Assembly: GCA_037501455.1 (NCBI GenBank)
Contig: CM074858.1
Span: 84,852,501-84,916,500 of the forward strand
DNA: 64,000 bases
Reading direction: 5' to 3'
Origin: Lantana camara
Taxonomy: Eukaryota > Streptophyta > Magnoliopsida > Lamiales > Verbenaceae
Each line of letters starts with the position of its first letter. Within the stretch, counting starts at the first letter, position 1. The position numbers and the translations under genes are program-made. The notes beneath the pieces were generated by a model. The model was given only the letters and a program-made list of their open reading frames with translations, had not been told where the DNA came from and made no database searches. This document shows positions 22,396-35,200 of the stretch, one piece after another.

Positions 22396-23660
22396 GTCTC
22401 ATAGTTTTGTTCAGTGGGAAATACTTGGCAAGGGATGCCTGCGAAAGAGTTCCTCAATTTTTCATTATTTTCGCTCGCAAAGACGTGATCCATGCTCTAG
22501 CCCAAAAACTAACGGTCGATGCCGTTCGCGGCCACTAACCTCTCAGGCTAAAATGGTTCATGGCCGCTAACTTAATACAAGCATGAACACATTTTCTTGT
22601 CTCCTTCGCGACTGTCAATGAAATCAGCACCACGGATATGCGAAAGCTTACACGTACTCAAGTAGGCATTTCTCCTTCTTGTTCCTGGTCTAAGCTCTCT
22701 TGCAAATATTTGTGGCCACTAACGACGCTGTCAGTAAAATCCTTAGATTGGTCCTTACTGCCGCGACCAGAATCTTCATTAACACTCGTGGCTACGACTC
22801 ACTCTAAAAACATGATTTTACTCTTGTTTTGGTTGCTTTCATCCAGTTTCATCATTCGCGACTCTAAGATGGATTTTACCTGAAAAATGGGCAATAAGTT
22901 TAATGTACACCAAAAGGCTTAAAATTAAATGAAATATATGTATAATATATCCACTATTTTAAGCCTAACAATAATTAAGGTCTATAATTTAATATATGTT
23001 AAAATCACTAAAACTCTTCACTTATAAGAAGATTATAACTCAAATTATGATAGTTTACTTAACTTGTAAGTATCCTCAACTTTTTCTTACTCATATAAAA
23101 ATTTTCATCTTAAGGAATGCAATAGAGTTACAAAATGAGAAAATAAAGCTTGATACTTTGGATTGCTTAATTAATTAGATTTATTAATTATGAGAGAAGT
23201 TCAAAACTAAGAGTTATATGTAAGTTACACATATCTCAAAGAGCCAAGTCGTAGTTAACCTTTTTAATTTATTTCCAAAAAATATAAAGGTGAATTTAAT
23301 AGACAACTCTCAAATTCGATCAGAATTAATGTTTAGAGAGTCCATTAGTTTGAGAGGGTGTATGTACAATTTTCCAAATCTCAATAACTAAAATAATTCC
23401 ATATCTTGTTATTTATATTTCATAATATCAATCCATATAAGGCTACACTAGTCACTTAGCGTAGAAATGAAATACGTAATTTAAATAAGAAATATGACAC
23501 CGCCAAATGAGCTACTTATAATCATATTATGCTATCAGGACATTTCTAGTATGATAAGAAAACTGCTCAACTTTATTTCCATTTTCTTAATCATGATATG
23601 GACAAAAACAATTATATTTACATATATCTTTACATACTTTTTCCAAAATTAATAATTAAA
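22396..23660. other. Unassigned intergenic DNA downstream of the exo-PG gene
   Basis: No gene could be supported. 22478-22870 is less AT-rich than its surroundings and contains recurrent GTGGCCACTAAC / GGCCGCTAAC and TCGCGAC motifs (22535, 22562, 22716, 22855), perhaps a relic of an unrecognised element. 22900-23660 is AT-rich with no clear structure. Confidence 0.5.
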
Positions 23661-23669
23661 TCATAATTT

Positions 23670-23675
23670 TTTATT
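23670..23675 (-). terminator. Candidate polyadenylation signal of the exo-PG gene
   Basis: AATAAA on the minus strand 17 bases after the stop codon (23692-23694). It lies very close to the stop, so another near-upstream element further on may be used. Confidence 0.35.
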
Positions 23676-23691
23676 GTCATAAAGAAAATAA

Positions 23692-24606
23692 TTAAGCAGG
23701 AGGAGCAGCTGGTGTAGGTGCCCCAGCACACACAGGTGGGTTCTGCTTTCCAACAAAATTAGGCTTCACATTTTTGCACGGTGAGGTGATAGGGCCTTGA
23801 GGTCCACTGAGTTTCAGATCAATGTTACCAACTTGCACATTCTCACAAGGATTACTACTACTGCAAGCAAAAGTTACTGCCTCTGGAGTAAAAGATGTGC
23901 CCACAACGTTGGTGACGCTGACATTGCTAATCTTGATAAGCGATGGTTTCTGTCAGAAATGAAAAACATATTATCAACTCTTTGTTGATTGAAAATTTAG
24001 ATTGTGAATTAAAGAAAAAAATGGAGAAGAGGAACTTACATCTAGCTTGCACTGATTGCTCGGGCAATACTCTTGATCAATAATGATTGGATTGCTAGCA
24101 TTGTTCATGATTAAGTTTTCAAACGTCAAACTCGAAACTGTCAGAGTTGCCGGGGAAGAGGGCCATGTCTTAATCCTAACACCGTTTTGTGTGTTAATGA
24201 AGGTGCAGTTCTTCACGGACACCCCCTTCACATCTTTTTCAGTTGCAATCTTACCAAGACTTCCAATGCTAATTCCATGACCAGGTCCACAAGTCACATT
24301 TTGGATGTTAATATTTTTAGTTTCATCACCTATGGAGATACAATCATCCCCAGTTTCTATGATCGAATCGGTGACGTTGATATCCGTCACACGTGCCAAG
24401 TGGAGTCCGTCAGTGTTTGGGCTATCGCCTGGGGCTGAAACCTTGAATCGGAGGAATGTGATGTTGTTGCTCGCTATGCAGTTTACGTGGAAATTCTTGC
24501 TATCTTTCGTGGTGACGTCTTGGATTATAGAGTTGTTGATGAAGTTCAAGCTCAAGTTCTGCAGAGAAATAGACGTGATGAAAATATAGTTAGTTTCCCA
24601 CTCTCT

Positions 24607-24637
<31 letters not shown>

Positions 24638-25239
24638 GGTTAGTCTTTCCAAACATGCGGTTTCACCATCTATTATATCTCGAAAGTGGAATTGAGATAA
24701 CTGACTTACAATGGGTAGTTTCGCGCAATTTTCATTTTTGGCGCAATCATTTTGCTTCCAAGATTCTTGTCCTTGGCCGTCAAAAACCCCAGTGCCGGAC
24801 AAGGTAAATTGATTGACATAATTAATAGTAATCCATTCTCCAGCTTTGTCAGGCAAATCACTTGGATTTGGAGGGGCTTTTACGGTTCCTTGAACCTGAA
24901 GCTCAAGAGGAGCCTTGTTCGGGCCTAATAATCTTACTTGAGTTAGTGGCCATGTTCCTTGTGGAATAATAATCACACCTGGTGTTGTTGCGGCAACTGC
25001 ATCCTTCCATGCACCTAATAAAGCCTACACATACATATAAATATTTTAATTTTAAACAAATTATGTTATTAGTATTGATTTGTCAGGAAAAAGAAAACAT
25101 TGATTTATACCTGGCTTATATCTACATCAGGTTTTGCGCCGTACTTTGTAACATCATATGTTACGGGTGGTTGGGCCTTAATAAGAGATATAAGAAAGGA
25201 GGAAACGAAGAGAATAGAAACAACGAGCTCTGACGCCAT
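23692..25239 (-). CDS. Exopolygalacturonase-like protein (glycoside hydrolase 28)
   Basis: Four exons, read right to left: 25111-25239, 24710-25024, 24040-24558, 23692-23949. All introns (86, 151, 90 bp) are GT-AG and phase 0, giving 406 residues with no visible defect. The N-terminus (MASELVVSILFVSSF...) is a plausible signal peptide cleaved near residue 22. All four GH28 signatures are present: NTD 196-198, GDD with Asp 219/220, GHG with His 242, RIK 276-278. GH28 enzymes hydrolyse 1,4-alpha-D-galacturonan of pectin in the cell wall. The C-terminal half (IDQEYCP-NQC, CENV, CKNV) resembles the plant pollen-type exo-PG clade (EC 3.2.1.67); pollen expression is inferred. Several N-x-S/T sites suggest secretion. 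Intron 2 contains a (TA)n run (about 24606-24634). Closest alternative: an endo-PG of the same family. Confidence 0.93.
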
Positions 25240-25764
25240 GATCTCAGTGTTTCTATTCTTTTGATGCAGTTTAAATTATTATTTGATGTTCTTACGATTG
25301 TTGGATATGAATTTATAGGTTCGCAGGAACATGTTTTGCCATTGTCGTCCACAAATTATCTGAGACTTTTGTGCATGGATTTTGTATGTTATGTTAGGTT
25401 GAACATGTTCTTCGTATTATGGAAGGATCATATTATATTATATCTTATTTCTTCTTAGAAATTGATGGAGGGAAAACATGTATCTAATTGCTACACCTGT
25501 CATTTATTTATACTCTTCTAAAAGGAAATCTCATTTTATCATACAAATGCAAGTTCTTTTTGGTAAGTGTTGGACTTTGGCATAGATGTATATTATGGAT
25601 TTATTTATAATTGGATGGATGTCAGTTTTTCTTTTTCTTTTTTTTTTTTTTTTTGGTAGGTCTCTACAATAAAGTCTATAAAATCATTAAATAACTAAAA
25701 AAATAAACGACAATTAAGTGATAATTTATATTGCTTAATAATTTGATGTAGTAATATACTTGTA

Positions 25765-25804
<40 letters not shown>

Positions 25805-25997
25805 AAGCGTTTTGTCTTAAATTATATACTAAGAATAACATATTGGTAATATATCTCTTATTTTTATTCTGAGAAGTTCATTTGAATTCTGAAATAAAAT
25901 TTACATCTAGGTTAAAAGGCAATCATAAACATAAGTTGTTTGGAATTAAGTTTTTAATCATTTTTTAGTATCAGACATAAACATCCCAGGCTTTTTA
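25240..25997. other. Exo-PG upstream region with microsatellites
   Basis: No coding potential. Contains a poly(T) run around 25632-25654 and a (TG)n run of about 16 units at 25769-25802. The exo-PG promoter must lie in the first part. Confidence 0.6.
25311..25317 (-). promoter_or_regulatory. Probable TATA box of the exo-PG gene
   Basis: TATAAAT on the minus strand, 72 bases before the ATG at 25239. Plant transcription usually starts about 30 bases downstream, which would leave a 5' UTR of about 40 bases. Confidence 0.55.
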
Positions 25998-26350
25998 TGT
26001 TAACATATCTCATATCGATTAAAGAATCAAACTATGTTCTAGTTAATAAATGTTTGACAACCCTCGCTTCATTAGTTAGCTTTTGAAACTAGTTAAATCG
26101 AGCACATACTTTTCACATGGTATTAGAGCAGACTATATTGAATTGAATTTCACGCTCCAAATTAAACCCCACATTGTTCGAGCGTGGAAATTAAACCCCA
26201 CATTGTTCGGGCGTGGACGTGCAGAGAGTGTGTTAACATATCCCACATTAATAAAAAAAAATAAAACCATTGTCACACATATAAAAAGATAATTATCGTT
26301 AGGACGAGGCATTAGGGAAGGAAAGAAGCGAGTGGAGTGAGGTGACTTGA
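25998..26350 (+). mobile_element. TRIM-like miniature LTR retrotransposon, degenerate
   Basis: A ~120-bp 5' terminal repeat runs from TGTTAACATATC (25998) to CACA (26117). It is followed at once by TGGTATTAGAGCAG, a one-mismatch initiator tRNA-Met PBS (26118). About 100 bases of interior include a direct repeat of a 29-bp unit (about 26160-26217). A purine tract GCAGAGAGTG precedes a second TGTTAACATATC (26231). Known TRIM elements have this layout and a TGTTAA-ATATCCCACATC-like LTR start. The second LTR diverges after about 25 bases, so its end is a guess. Confidence 0.5.
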
Positions 26351-26589
26351 TTGCGTTTGTGGGAAGGGGTGGAGATGAATAGAGTGCGATTGGGGTAGAA
26401 GGATGAATACGAAGCAACAAGCACTTATGGTGGTGGTAGCAGCAGCGTACAGCGGCGGTAGAGGATTAGTGATCTAGATGGCATGTTTTAACACCTAAAT
26501 GGTTGAGATAGCAATCTGAAAATTTTTACAAAGTACAGACGATAATTTGAAACATTTGAAAGTTCAGATAAAAAGTTGAAATAAACAGT

Positions 26590-26770
26590 GTGGGAGCTTT
26601 ATTCTTGAGTCAATTATAAGCTTTCAGGGTGGGCTCCTTGTACTCTTGTGTGTGGCACACCTCCCCGTTAACGGGCCGCTGAGTACCTGATTTACCTCCT
26701 CCCACTTGTTTCGGTGGGTCGGGGTGTGGGGGGCCCTTAGTGTTGTGGATTCAACCTTTTGCTACAAGGA
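26590..26770. repeat. Possible SINE-like fragment
   Basis: A GC-rich island containing CTCCCACTTGTTTCGGTGGG and GTCGGGGTGTGGGGGGCCC, ending near a GTGGATTCAACC segment, in otherwise AT-rich DNA. The texture resembles plant short interspersed elements, but I cannot identify an A/B box pair or a poly(A) tail with confidence. Confidence 0.25.
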
Positions 26771-27804
26771 ATTGATGAGTGTCTTAAATGTACAATCACA
26801 TAATTTATAAAATTGACATCGCTAATTAGTGTCCCAACTGATTAATATTTATTGTAGTTAAATGCCTATAAATTATCATTCTCCCTCAAACTTTTTTAGA
26901 AGTACTTTTATTGTTGTTTTCAATTACTTATTTTACCACATCAACACGATCTGCATAAGGGTAAATTTCGTACTCATCTATAATCTAATACTAGCTTATA
27001 TCTCGTGCTATGCATGGTGTAAATAAAAAAACTAATATATATTAAGTTAGTAATTATAATTTACTATAAAAATAATGTAAAATTCATTATTATATTATAT
27101 GTAAAAAATAAATTAATGATAAAATTACGGTCATTATCTTAACAGTAATGAATGTACAAAAAATATCTTCAAAATAGAATAAAGTCAAACAATCTTTTTT
27201 TTTTTTTTTTGAAAAATTAAACCACAAGAATTTGATAAATAAGAGATAAAATACAAAATTCAAAAGTAAAAATAGAAAATAAAAACTCATAACTAAATAT
27301 AAAAATTTGTTAAAAGTTTGGTAGTGAAATATAATAAATTTATAAAGAATCATGGAAAAATAACTAAGTATAAACATAACATAAGTAATAAGATTAAAAT
27401 AAATCAAAATTAACAAAAAGTGTAAAGATAAAATTATAAAGAAATAAGTTTTAAGGTAGAGAGGTTGTAGTTCTACAATATGGAATGAAAAGACACAATA
27501 AAAATGAGAAACCAAAAACAGCAAAGGCTACTTAAAATTAATTTTTTTTAGTGCCTTGTAAAATTTCATTATATTTTCAAGAGAAAAACTTAAATATGAA
27601 ATTTTACTTTGAGAAAATAAAATAACAATTAAACAAAATATTAAGAATGAATTATGGGACAGCCTAAGTATATATATAAAAACTAAGAATCAATTATAAT
27701 CAAGTGCTAAAATGTATGCAATGAAGTGGCATAAGATAGCAATTAAGCGTTCACATTTTTATTTCACATTTACACCTTGAATCTCATAGCATAAAATTCG
27801 AAAA
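26771..27804. other. AT-rich intergenic DNA left of family B
   Basis: Low-complexity A/T sequence. A 144-codon minus-strand frame at 27090-27524 is composed almost entirely of Phe, Leu, Ile, Tyr and Lys and has no motif; I treat it as chance. The last bases before the B LTR are GAAAA, the expected left target duplication of family B. Confidence 0.55.
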
Positions 27805-29724
27805 TGTGACACCTCGTGTTCTCGTCTTCCAGGTACGCACGCCACGCGTGTGATTTTCTAAGAGTTAAGATTATTTATTCATTTAACTCACCCCTTTATT
27901 ATGCAAATTGTAAGATTAATTACTTAACTAATTGCAATTGAACTTATTTGCAATAATATAAATAAGTGATTTATTTGTAACTTGCATACATCATTGGATT
28001 AACTTCATAATTCCCTAACTTATACATATATATATATATGCATATATATTTGATCCCCTCTTTTAATAATTACACATATACCCTCTACATGCATTCATCT
28101 CTAACATATAAATAACATAATTACAAGGATTTAAGTGCAATTAAACATATATACATATATAACTTATATCATACAAACATATATACATTATACATTACAT
28201 TCATCACTTATAACATATACATTAACACAAGAACACACACTTCTTCACACCCATCCTTGTTGGATCGAGCTAGAGAAGGAGAAGAGGAGAAGTCAAGCCA
28301 TCTTCCTTCATCATCTCATTCCTTTATTTCTTCCATTTCTTCCAAGGTTTGTGTATATCTCTCTCTATATATATATGTGTGTGTGTATGTGTTTGAATGT
28401 GAACTTATTGTTAGGGCTTTAATGACTTGAGTTTGGATTCTTGCTTCTAAGTGTGTATATACATGAATACAAATTCATTTATGGATTTCTTGCTTGGATT
28501 CTTGTTGGTTGGTTGAAGCATGAATATGTGTAATAAATGAGGGTTTGAATGATGTTTTGGTTGATCTAAGCTAGTAAATGTGTATTATTTGTGACCTAAT
28601 TGAATTATAACGTGTATATTATTGTTATGCTTGTGTTTACAATGTTTTCTTGCCAAGAAATGCCCTGAAGTTGCCCCTTTTTCCTTCCCCTTCTTTTTCC
28701 ACGTGAAACGGGGAAGTTTCTACTCTGTTTTGTCGAGCCAGACGAGACGACACGGCCGTGTTGTCCTATACCTTAAAATGGACACGGCCGTGTTGTAAGC
28801 TCGATTTTTTGGGAAAAATTCGGACACAACCGTGTCCAAATACAAAGCAAACTTGACACGGCCGTGTTAATCTTTCGGACTTGGATTTCTTTTCTTTTTT
28901 TTTAAATCGGACACGGCTGTGTCCAAACCCTTTGAAAATATGACACAGCCGTGTCACATGAGATGGTAGCTTTGGGAAGTGTTTCTTTCGTTATTTCCTG
29001 TTATTTTTCCCATCTAGTTTATGACTTATATGCAACATGAACATTTTCATATATTAATATCATCATCATCTCATATCATCTCATCTCATGAACATGCCGT
29101 TCGTCAAATACTTGGTTCATGCAGTCGAGTCTTACGTCAGTATTTCTTTTCTTGTATAGAGGTCGGTCCAGGACTCGGAGAGTAGGATCCTTAGCTCTTA
29201 TTCCTTCTTTTACTCAAGGTGAGGTTTTCTTTACGTATTTAAAAGTCCGTATTATCCCAATGCAAAATATTTCACATATAGTTTTTCCAAATGCAAAATA
29301 TTTTATAAAAGAACCCTTCCTTTAACTGAAAACCTACCGACCGTACTGTTTTGGCAAGATATTGCACTGTACTGATTGGGGCCCAAGGGAAAACGTAGGA
29401 TTGGCTACCGGAACGGCATCGGGCCGTCGGAAAGAACCTCTACACGTAGTACCCATTGGGAATATCTTCGCGCGACCTAGGAGACGGGGAGGCGAGATAT
29501 TCTTGAGCCAGTGGTATATCCATCGAAGGAGCGGATAGGAGTCATAAGCCCCCATCTCACACTGTACCGAGGTGGCTCAGGCCTTACAAACCCGACCACC
29601 GAACCATGGAAGGAGGATGGATACTGAATTACTGAATAATTGATTGATTGAATACTAGATTTGCATGACCACCTTACACTTGAATTAATTACTGTACATT
29701 GTCGGAGTTTGGATGGAGATTTCA
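27805..29724 (+). repeat. Family B 5' LTR, first segment
   Basis: Starts TGTGACACCTCG and matches 62096 onwards. Contains a leader-like stretch ending TTCCAAG|GTTTG (donor-like GT at 28347) and palindromes at 28749-28956. Relative to the 3' LTR it has lost the TTTCGGCCAAAA/TATA module near 29260. Interrupted at 29724 by the family A array; TTTCA (29720-29724) is the left target duplication. Confidence 0.9.
28749..28956. repeat. Palindrome cluster in family B 5' LTR
   Basis: Six copies of GACACGGCCGTGTY or near forms at 28749, 28781, 28822, 28855, 28909 and 28941. Several carry central transitions (for example AACC for GGCC) that fit CpG decay. Confidence 0.85.
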
Positions 29725-32229
29725 TGTAGCACCCGGAACGCTAGGCGCCACATCCCCCGCACTATAGGCTCAATCCACATATGAAACGGGCAATTCATAC
29801 ATGAACCAAAACTATAGCGAACGGGAGACAATAAAACAAGACGACAGCTAGGCGGGTACCCTCAATTAAAACCAAAACAACTCAGAGCAATAAAATAGCG
29901 GAAGCAAAAGCGTTCAATACATATAGATACCATATTTACATATTTATTAGTAGATACCAACCTTTCATACAATACAATACAATACATTATCAATTCCCAA
30001 AATATACCAAAACAAGCTACAACATGTATCAAGTATTAACAGACGAACAAAATATGAGGTGGAGTGTGCTAGACCCAAATTAAAGACAAACCAGACTCTA
30101 ATTCCTGCCTAGCACGAAACCTGCAAAAACTGAAAAGTTGAGGTGTCAGTCCAAATGGACTGAGCGAGGGGTATAAATAAATATATGCGCACATAAATGC
30201 AAGTTATAATCTCGGGTAATAATTTTTAGAAAATCACAACACCAATAGTAAGAAGAGAAGGTACTATCGCCCGAGATTACCACTAATTCAGTTTATCAAT
30301 TAATTCAGTTCAATACAATCAATATGTGGCCCGGCGAGTGAGGGCAATTCTCCAACCTTGCTCCGACCGTGTACAATCAATCAATTTGTCAGGTGATTAG
30401 GTGATCAAGCAATTATTTACTGTGCACAATTAGCAGTTTCAGTCCATCCTTCTTCCTCCGGGTGATGGTGGGATTGCAAGGCCCCACCATCCAATCAGTC
30501 TGGGCAGAGGGTACATGAATCCCTAAGCCCGGAACTCCTTCCTCCCCTAATCTCCTAGGGGGTTCAGGGGTCATCCCAAATGGTGAGGATAGCACTCGAG
30601 TTACCCGTCAGCCCATGCTTTCCCGGTTGGCTCGAGCCACTTTCCTCGGGCCCACAGTGCAATTCAATACTCACACAATACGATCAATCCGTCAATCAAT
30701 CAATCAATTTTATCAAATCATTTGAAAGTCATAAAGTTCGCAAACTATAGATATATATATATATACATTTTGGCCGAAATAGTCACATAGGGGTTGTAAG
30801 GGTTCTATTTATCTAGAAATTAAACCTCACCTCGACAGCCAACCAAAAAGAAGCAAGAGAGCACCCTACTGAGCGGGCTCCTCGAAACCGGGACAGTGAT
30901 CTGTGCAACAAGGACAAGTGTGAAGTAAGACTCGACTCGAATGAACCAATTATGACGAACGGCAACGTCATGCACCAATATGTTATGCGATAACGATTTA
31001 ATGAATGTCAAATAGGAGCATGATGTCAATAAACCAAGTATATAACACATACACGTACAACCAAGCACGCAAAACAATATGCATGAAAACAAAGGGTGAC
31101 ACGCCCGTGTCACAAAATTACACTAAGCCGTGACACCCCCGTGTCACGGTACAGCGGACCAAATACGGGAAAAGGAAGGTGACACGCCCGTGTCACCAAA
31201 ACAAGGCAAGCCGTGACCCCCCCGTGTCACGGTACAGAGAAACCACACCAGCCAACCTGCACCCCCGTGTCACCCAAAACAAAGCAAAGGTGACACGCCC
31301 GTGTCACCTGTGCGTGACAGAAAAACAGGGGAGAAAACAGGGGTTTCCATGCAAAACCAACCCAAACACCAAATTCAATCCAATAAAAATGCTCAAACAC
31401 AACATATACATAATATACTTCGACTATAAAACAATCAAACCAATAAATATGCATCAAATCACCAAGAATTAAGCCCCAAAACCCCATAATTATTCATATA
31501 TACCCACTCTTACATATCCTCATGTTTCATGCAAGAAATGAAGGAAATATGAGCTAAACATGCTTCTAATCATGGATACACATGAAAGCATCAAGCTAAC
31601 CTCAAACCCTACTCATGTAATCAATCAAGAGATTCAATCCATTCTCATGTTATACCTTGAAAAGAAAGAAGAATGAGATGAGGATGAAGAGATGAAGATG
31701 TTGATGCTTCTAGCTTCAAGGTTCCTCAAAGTAGCTTGGATTATGAGATGAATTCTTCTCCTTCTCTTGAGGTGTATATACCGATCCTTAGTGTGTGTGT
31801 ATGTGAGGTTCTTGTGTGAATGTATTGTATGAGAGTGTTGGAAGAGAGACATATACTAGATATATTATATCATCCACTAAGCATAACACTTGCACCCAAT
31901 TTGCAAACAAGTCCCTAGGTTATTTAAATGAATGCAATCAAGTATCATCCCTACCTAAAGATCCATTAGCTCCAAACCAAGTTATACAATTAAGTCCATA
32001 ATTTCATGAAATGATCAATTAAAGTCACATAATACAATTAAACACACTATCACTTAATTCATGAGTTTCACATTAAAAGTAAATTCGTATAAATATAGAG
32101 AAATGTATAATGCACACAATATTATAAAGAGATCATAATAAGCAAGTAAATGTATAAAATTAAACTCCCAACTCCCGAAGACCCGCACGTGGCGTGCTTA
32201 CCTGAACTTTCGGAATTTGGGGCGTTACA
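29725..32229 (-). repeat. Family A array LTR1 (2505 bp)
   Basis: TGTAGCACCC to GGCGTTACA, inverted copy of 3392-5896. Hairpin 30146-30163; palindrome cluster 31096-31308. Its 3' LTR role (element sense) is shown by the adjacent polypurine tract and hairpin at 32230-32266. Confidence 0.95.
31096..31308. repeat. Palindrome cluster in array LTR1
   Basis: Alternating GTGACACGCCCGTGTCAC and GTGACACCCCCGTGTCAC types, equivalent to 4328-4540 on the other strand. Confidence 0.88.
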
Positions 32230-32247
32230 ACTCTCCCCCCCTTAGAA

Positions 32248-32266
32248 GAATCTGGTCCCCAGATTC
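32248..32266 (-). promoter_or_regulatory. Pre-PPT hairpin, array INT1
   Basis: Perfect 8-bp stem GAATCTGG/CCAGATTC with a 3-base loop, overlapping the pol stop codon (32265-32267). The purine tract follows towards LTR1. The INT2 equivalent is at 39447-39465. Confidence 0.75.
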
Positions 32267-35200
32267 ACTGGTTGGATGAAAATAACTCCGGGTGAAACTT
32301 CTTCATCTTCTCTTCCGGTTCCTAGGTCATCTCCTCAGATTTGTCACTTCGCCATAACACCTTCACCATAGAAATATTCCGATTCCTTAACTCTTGATAT
32401 TTCCTGTCCAATATTCTGACCGGCTTCTGTACAAAAGATAAATTCGGTTCCAACTCCACTTCTTCAACGGGGAGAATTTTGGTTTCATCCGGATAATACT
32501 TCCTGAGTTGAGATACATGAAAAACATTGTGAATTCCGGTAAGATTAGGAGGTAGGTCCACTCGATAAGCTACTTCTCCGATTCTCTCAATAATTTCAAA
32601 CGGACCTAGATAACGGGGCTTCAACCTTCCTCCCTTTCCAATTCTAGAAAATCCCTTTCGAGGAGATACCTTCAAGAAAACCCGGTCCCCCACTTCAAAT
32701 TTGAGATCCCTCCGGCGAATATCGGCATAACTCTTCTGTCTATCTTGTGCAGCTTTCATCCGTTGTTGTATAATTCGAACTTTCTCAATCATGGCTTCCA
32801 CAGCCTTCGAGGATTTCTCAATCTTTCTCCCTTTCTTGACTCCTTCCTGTTTTGACCATTTCCACTCTTCCAAATCAAAGAATAACGGCGATCTACATTT
32901 CCGCCCATATAACAATCCTTACGGAGCCATACCAATCGTTGCCTGAAAGCTATTATTGTAAGCGAACTCTACCAAAGGAAGTTGATCGTGCCACGAGGTT
33001 TGGAAATCCAAGGCACAAGCTCGAAGTAGATCTTCCAAGTACCGAATAACCCTCTCCGATTGCCCATCAGTTTGTGGATGAAACGCCGTACTGAACTGAA
33101 GCTTGGTACCCAACATCTCTTGTAACTCTTGCCATAACTTGGAAGTGAAACGGGGATCTCGATCTGAAACAATACTCACCGGAATACCATGAAGCCGTAC
33201 AATCTCCCGGTTGTAAATCTCAGCCAACTTCCGAATCTTGAAAGACATTCTGACCGGTAGAAAATGAACAGATTTTGTCAGACGATCCACAATCACCCAA
33301 ATACCATCGAATCCACCCTTCACTCTAGGTAACCCGGATATAAAATTCATCGTCACCTGTTCCCACTTCCACTCAGGAATAGGTAACGGCTGAAAAAGAC
33401 CTCCCGGTTTCTGGTGCTCGGCTTTTACTTTCTGACAAGTGAGACAACGCTTCACAAACTCTGCTACATCCTTCTTCAATCCACGCCACCAATAAAACTG
33501 CTTGAGATCCTTGTACATCTTATTCCCTCCAGGGTGAATTGAATAAGCCGACTTGTGAGCTTCCTCGAGCAATACCCTTTTCAAATCATCGGGTACTACT
33601 ACTCGGTTCTTGAAACGAAGAAGACCGGTTTCATCGAACCCAAATGGACTCTCCGGATCCTCTCTAACCTTAGAGACCAATCTCTGAACTCCCGGATCCT
33701 TTCCTTGAGCCTCGAACATTCTGTACTTCAAGTCCGGATAAATGGAGATATTGGAAACTCGAGATCTAATCACAATAGGCTCAACTCCCATACTTGTACC
33801 TATTTCCAAGTTCGAAACACCCACTTTCCTACTTACAGCATCAGCAACTACATTAGCTTTCCCGGGATGATATTTGATAACACAATCATAATCTTCTAGT
33901 CGCTCCATCCATCTTCGTTGCCTCATATTGAGTTCCTTTTGGGTGAAAAGATATTGGAGGCTCTTATGATCAGTGAAAATCTCGAAGGACACTCCATACA
34001 AATAATGCCTCCATTTCCCGAGTGCGAAAATCACGGCAGCAAGCTCTAAATCATGTGTCGGGTAGTTCTTCTCATGATCCTTCAACTTCCGTGAGGCATA
34101 AGCGACAACCTTGCCCTTCTGAGTTAATACACTTCCCAAACCTTCGTTCGACGCGTCAGTATACACAGCATATCCCTCTGAACCCTCTGGAAGAGTTAAC
34201 ACTGGAGCAGAAACTAATCTCTCTCTCAAAACATCGAAGCTTCTCTCACATTTCTCATCCCAATCGTATTTCACATCCTTCTTAGTTAACCGAGTCAAAG
34301 GAGCAGCGATCTTAGAGAAATCTTGCACGAATCTTCTATAGTACCCTGCCAGTCCCAAGAAACTTCTGATTTTGGAGGCGTTCTTTGGTTTCTCCTACTT
34401 CAAAACCGCTTCAATCTTCGAGGGGTCAACCTCTAATCCATTCCCCAAAATAATATGACCCAAGAAGGACACTCGGTCGATCCAAAACTCACACTTGCTG
34501 AACTTCGCAAACAATTGATGCTCTTTCAATGTTCTCAACACCAATTTGAGATGCCTTGCATGTTCCTCGGCTGATTTAGAAAAAACCAAAATATCATCAA
34601 TGAAGATTACAACGAACTTGTCAAGAAACGGCTGGAAAATTCTATGCATCATGTCCATAAAAGCGGCGGGAGCATTTGTCAATCCAAAAGGCATGACCAC
34701 GAATTCATAATGCCCATATCTTGTGTTAAAACCCGTCTTCGGAATATCCTCCGCTCGAATTCGTAATTGGTAATACCCTTGTCTTAAATCAAGCTTCGAA
34801 TATACTTTAGACCCTTGGAGTATATCAAACAACTCTTCAATATGGCGAAGAGGATATTTATTCTTAACGGTCATCCGATTAAGCTCCCGATAATCAATAC
34901 ACATTCTTAGAGTACCATCCTTCTTCTTCACGAATAAAACTGGAGCACCCCATGGTGACGAGCTCGGTCTCACATACCCAACTTCCAAAAGACCATCCAG
35001 TTGTACTTTTAATTCCTTCAATTCCGCCGGTGCCATCCTGTATGGAGTCTTGGAATAAGGTTCGGCATCCGGATACAAATCAATCATAAACTCTATCTCC
35101 CTTTCCGGCGGTAACGAATCCAACCTCTCGGGAAACACTTCGGGAAACTCTTTAACTACCTCGGTTTCCTTCAACTTCACTTGATCCTTCGATTGATTAA

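Noticed and set aside
27090..27524. 144-codon membrane-like protein
   Set aside because: Pure A/T low-complexity composition; no promoter, motif or second copy.
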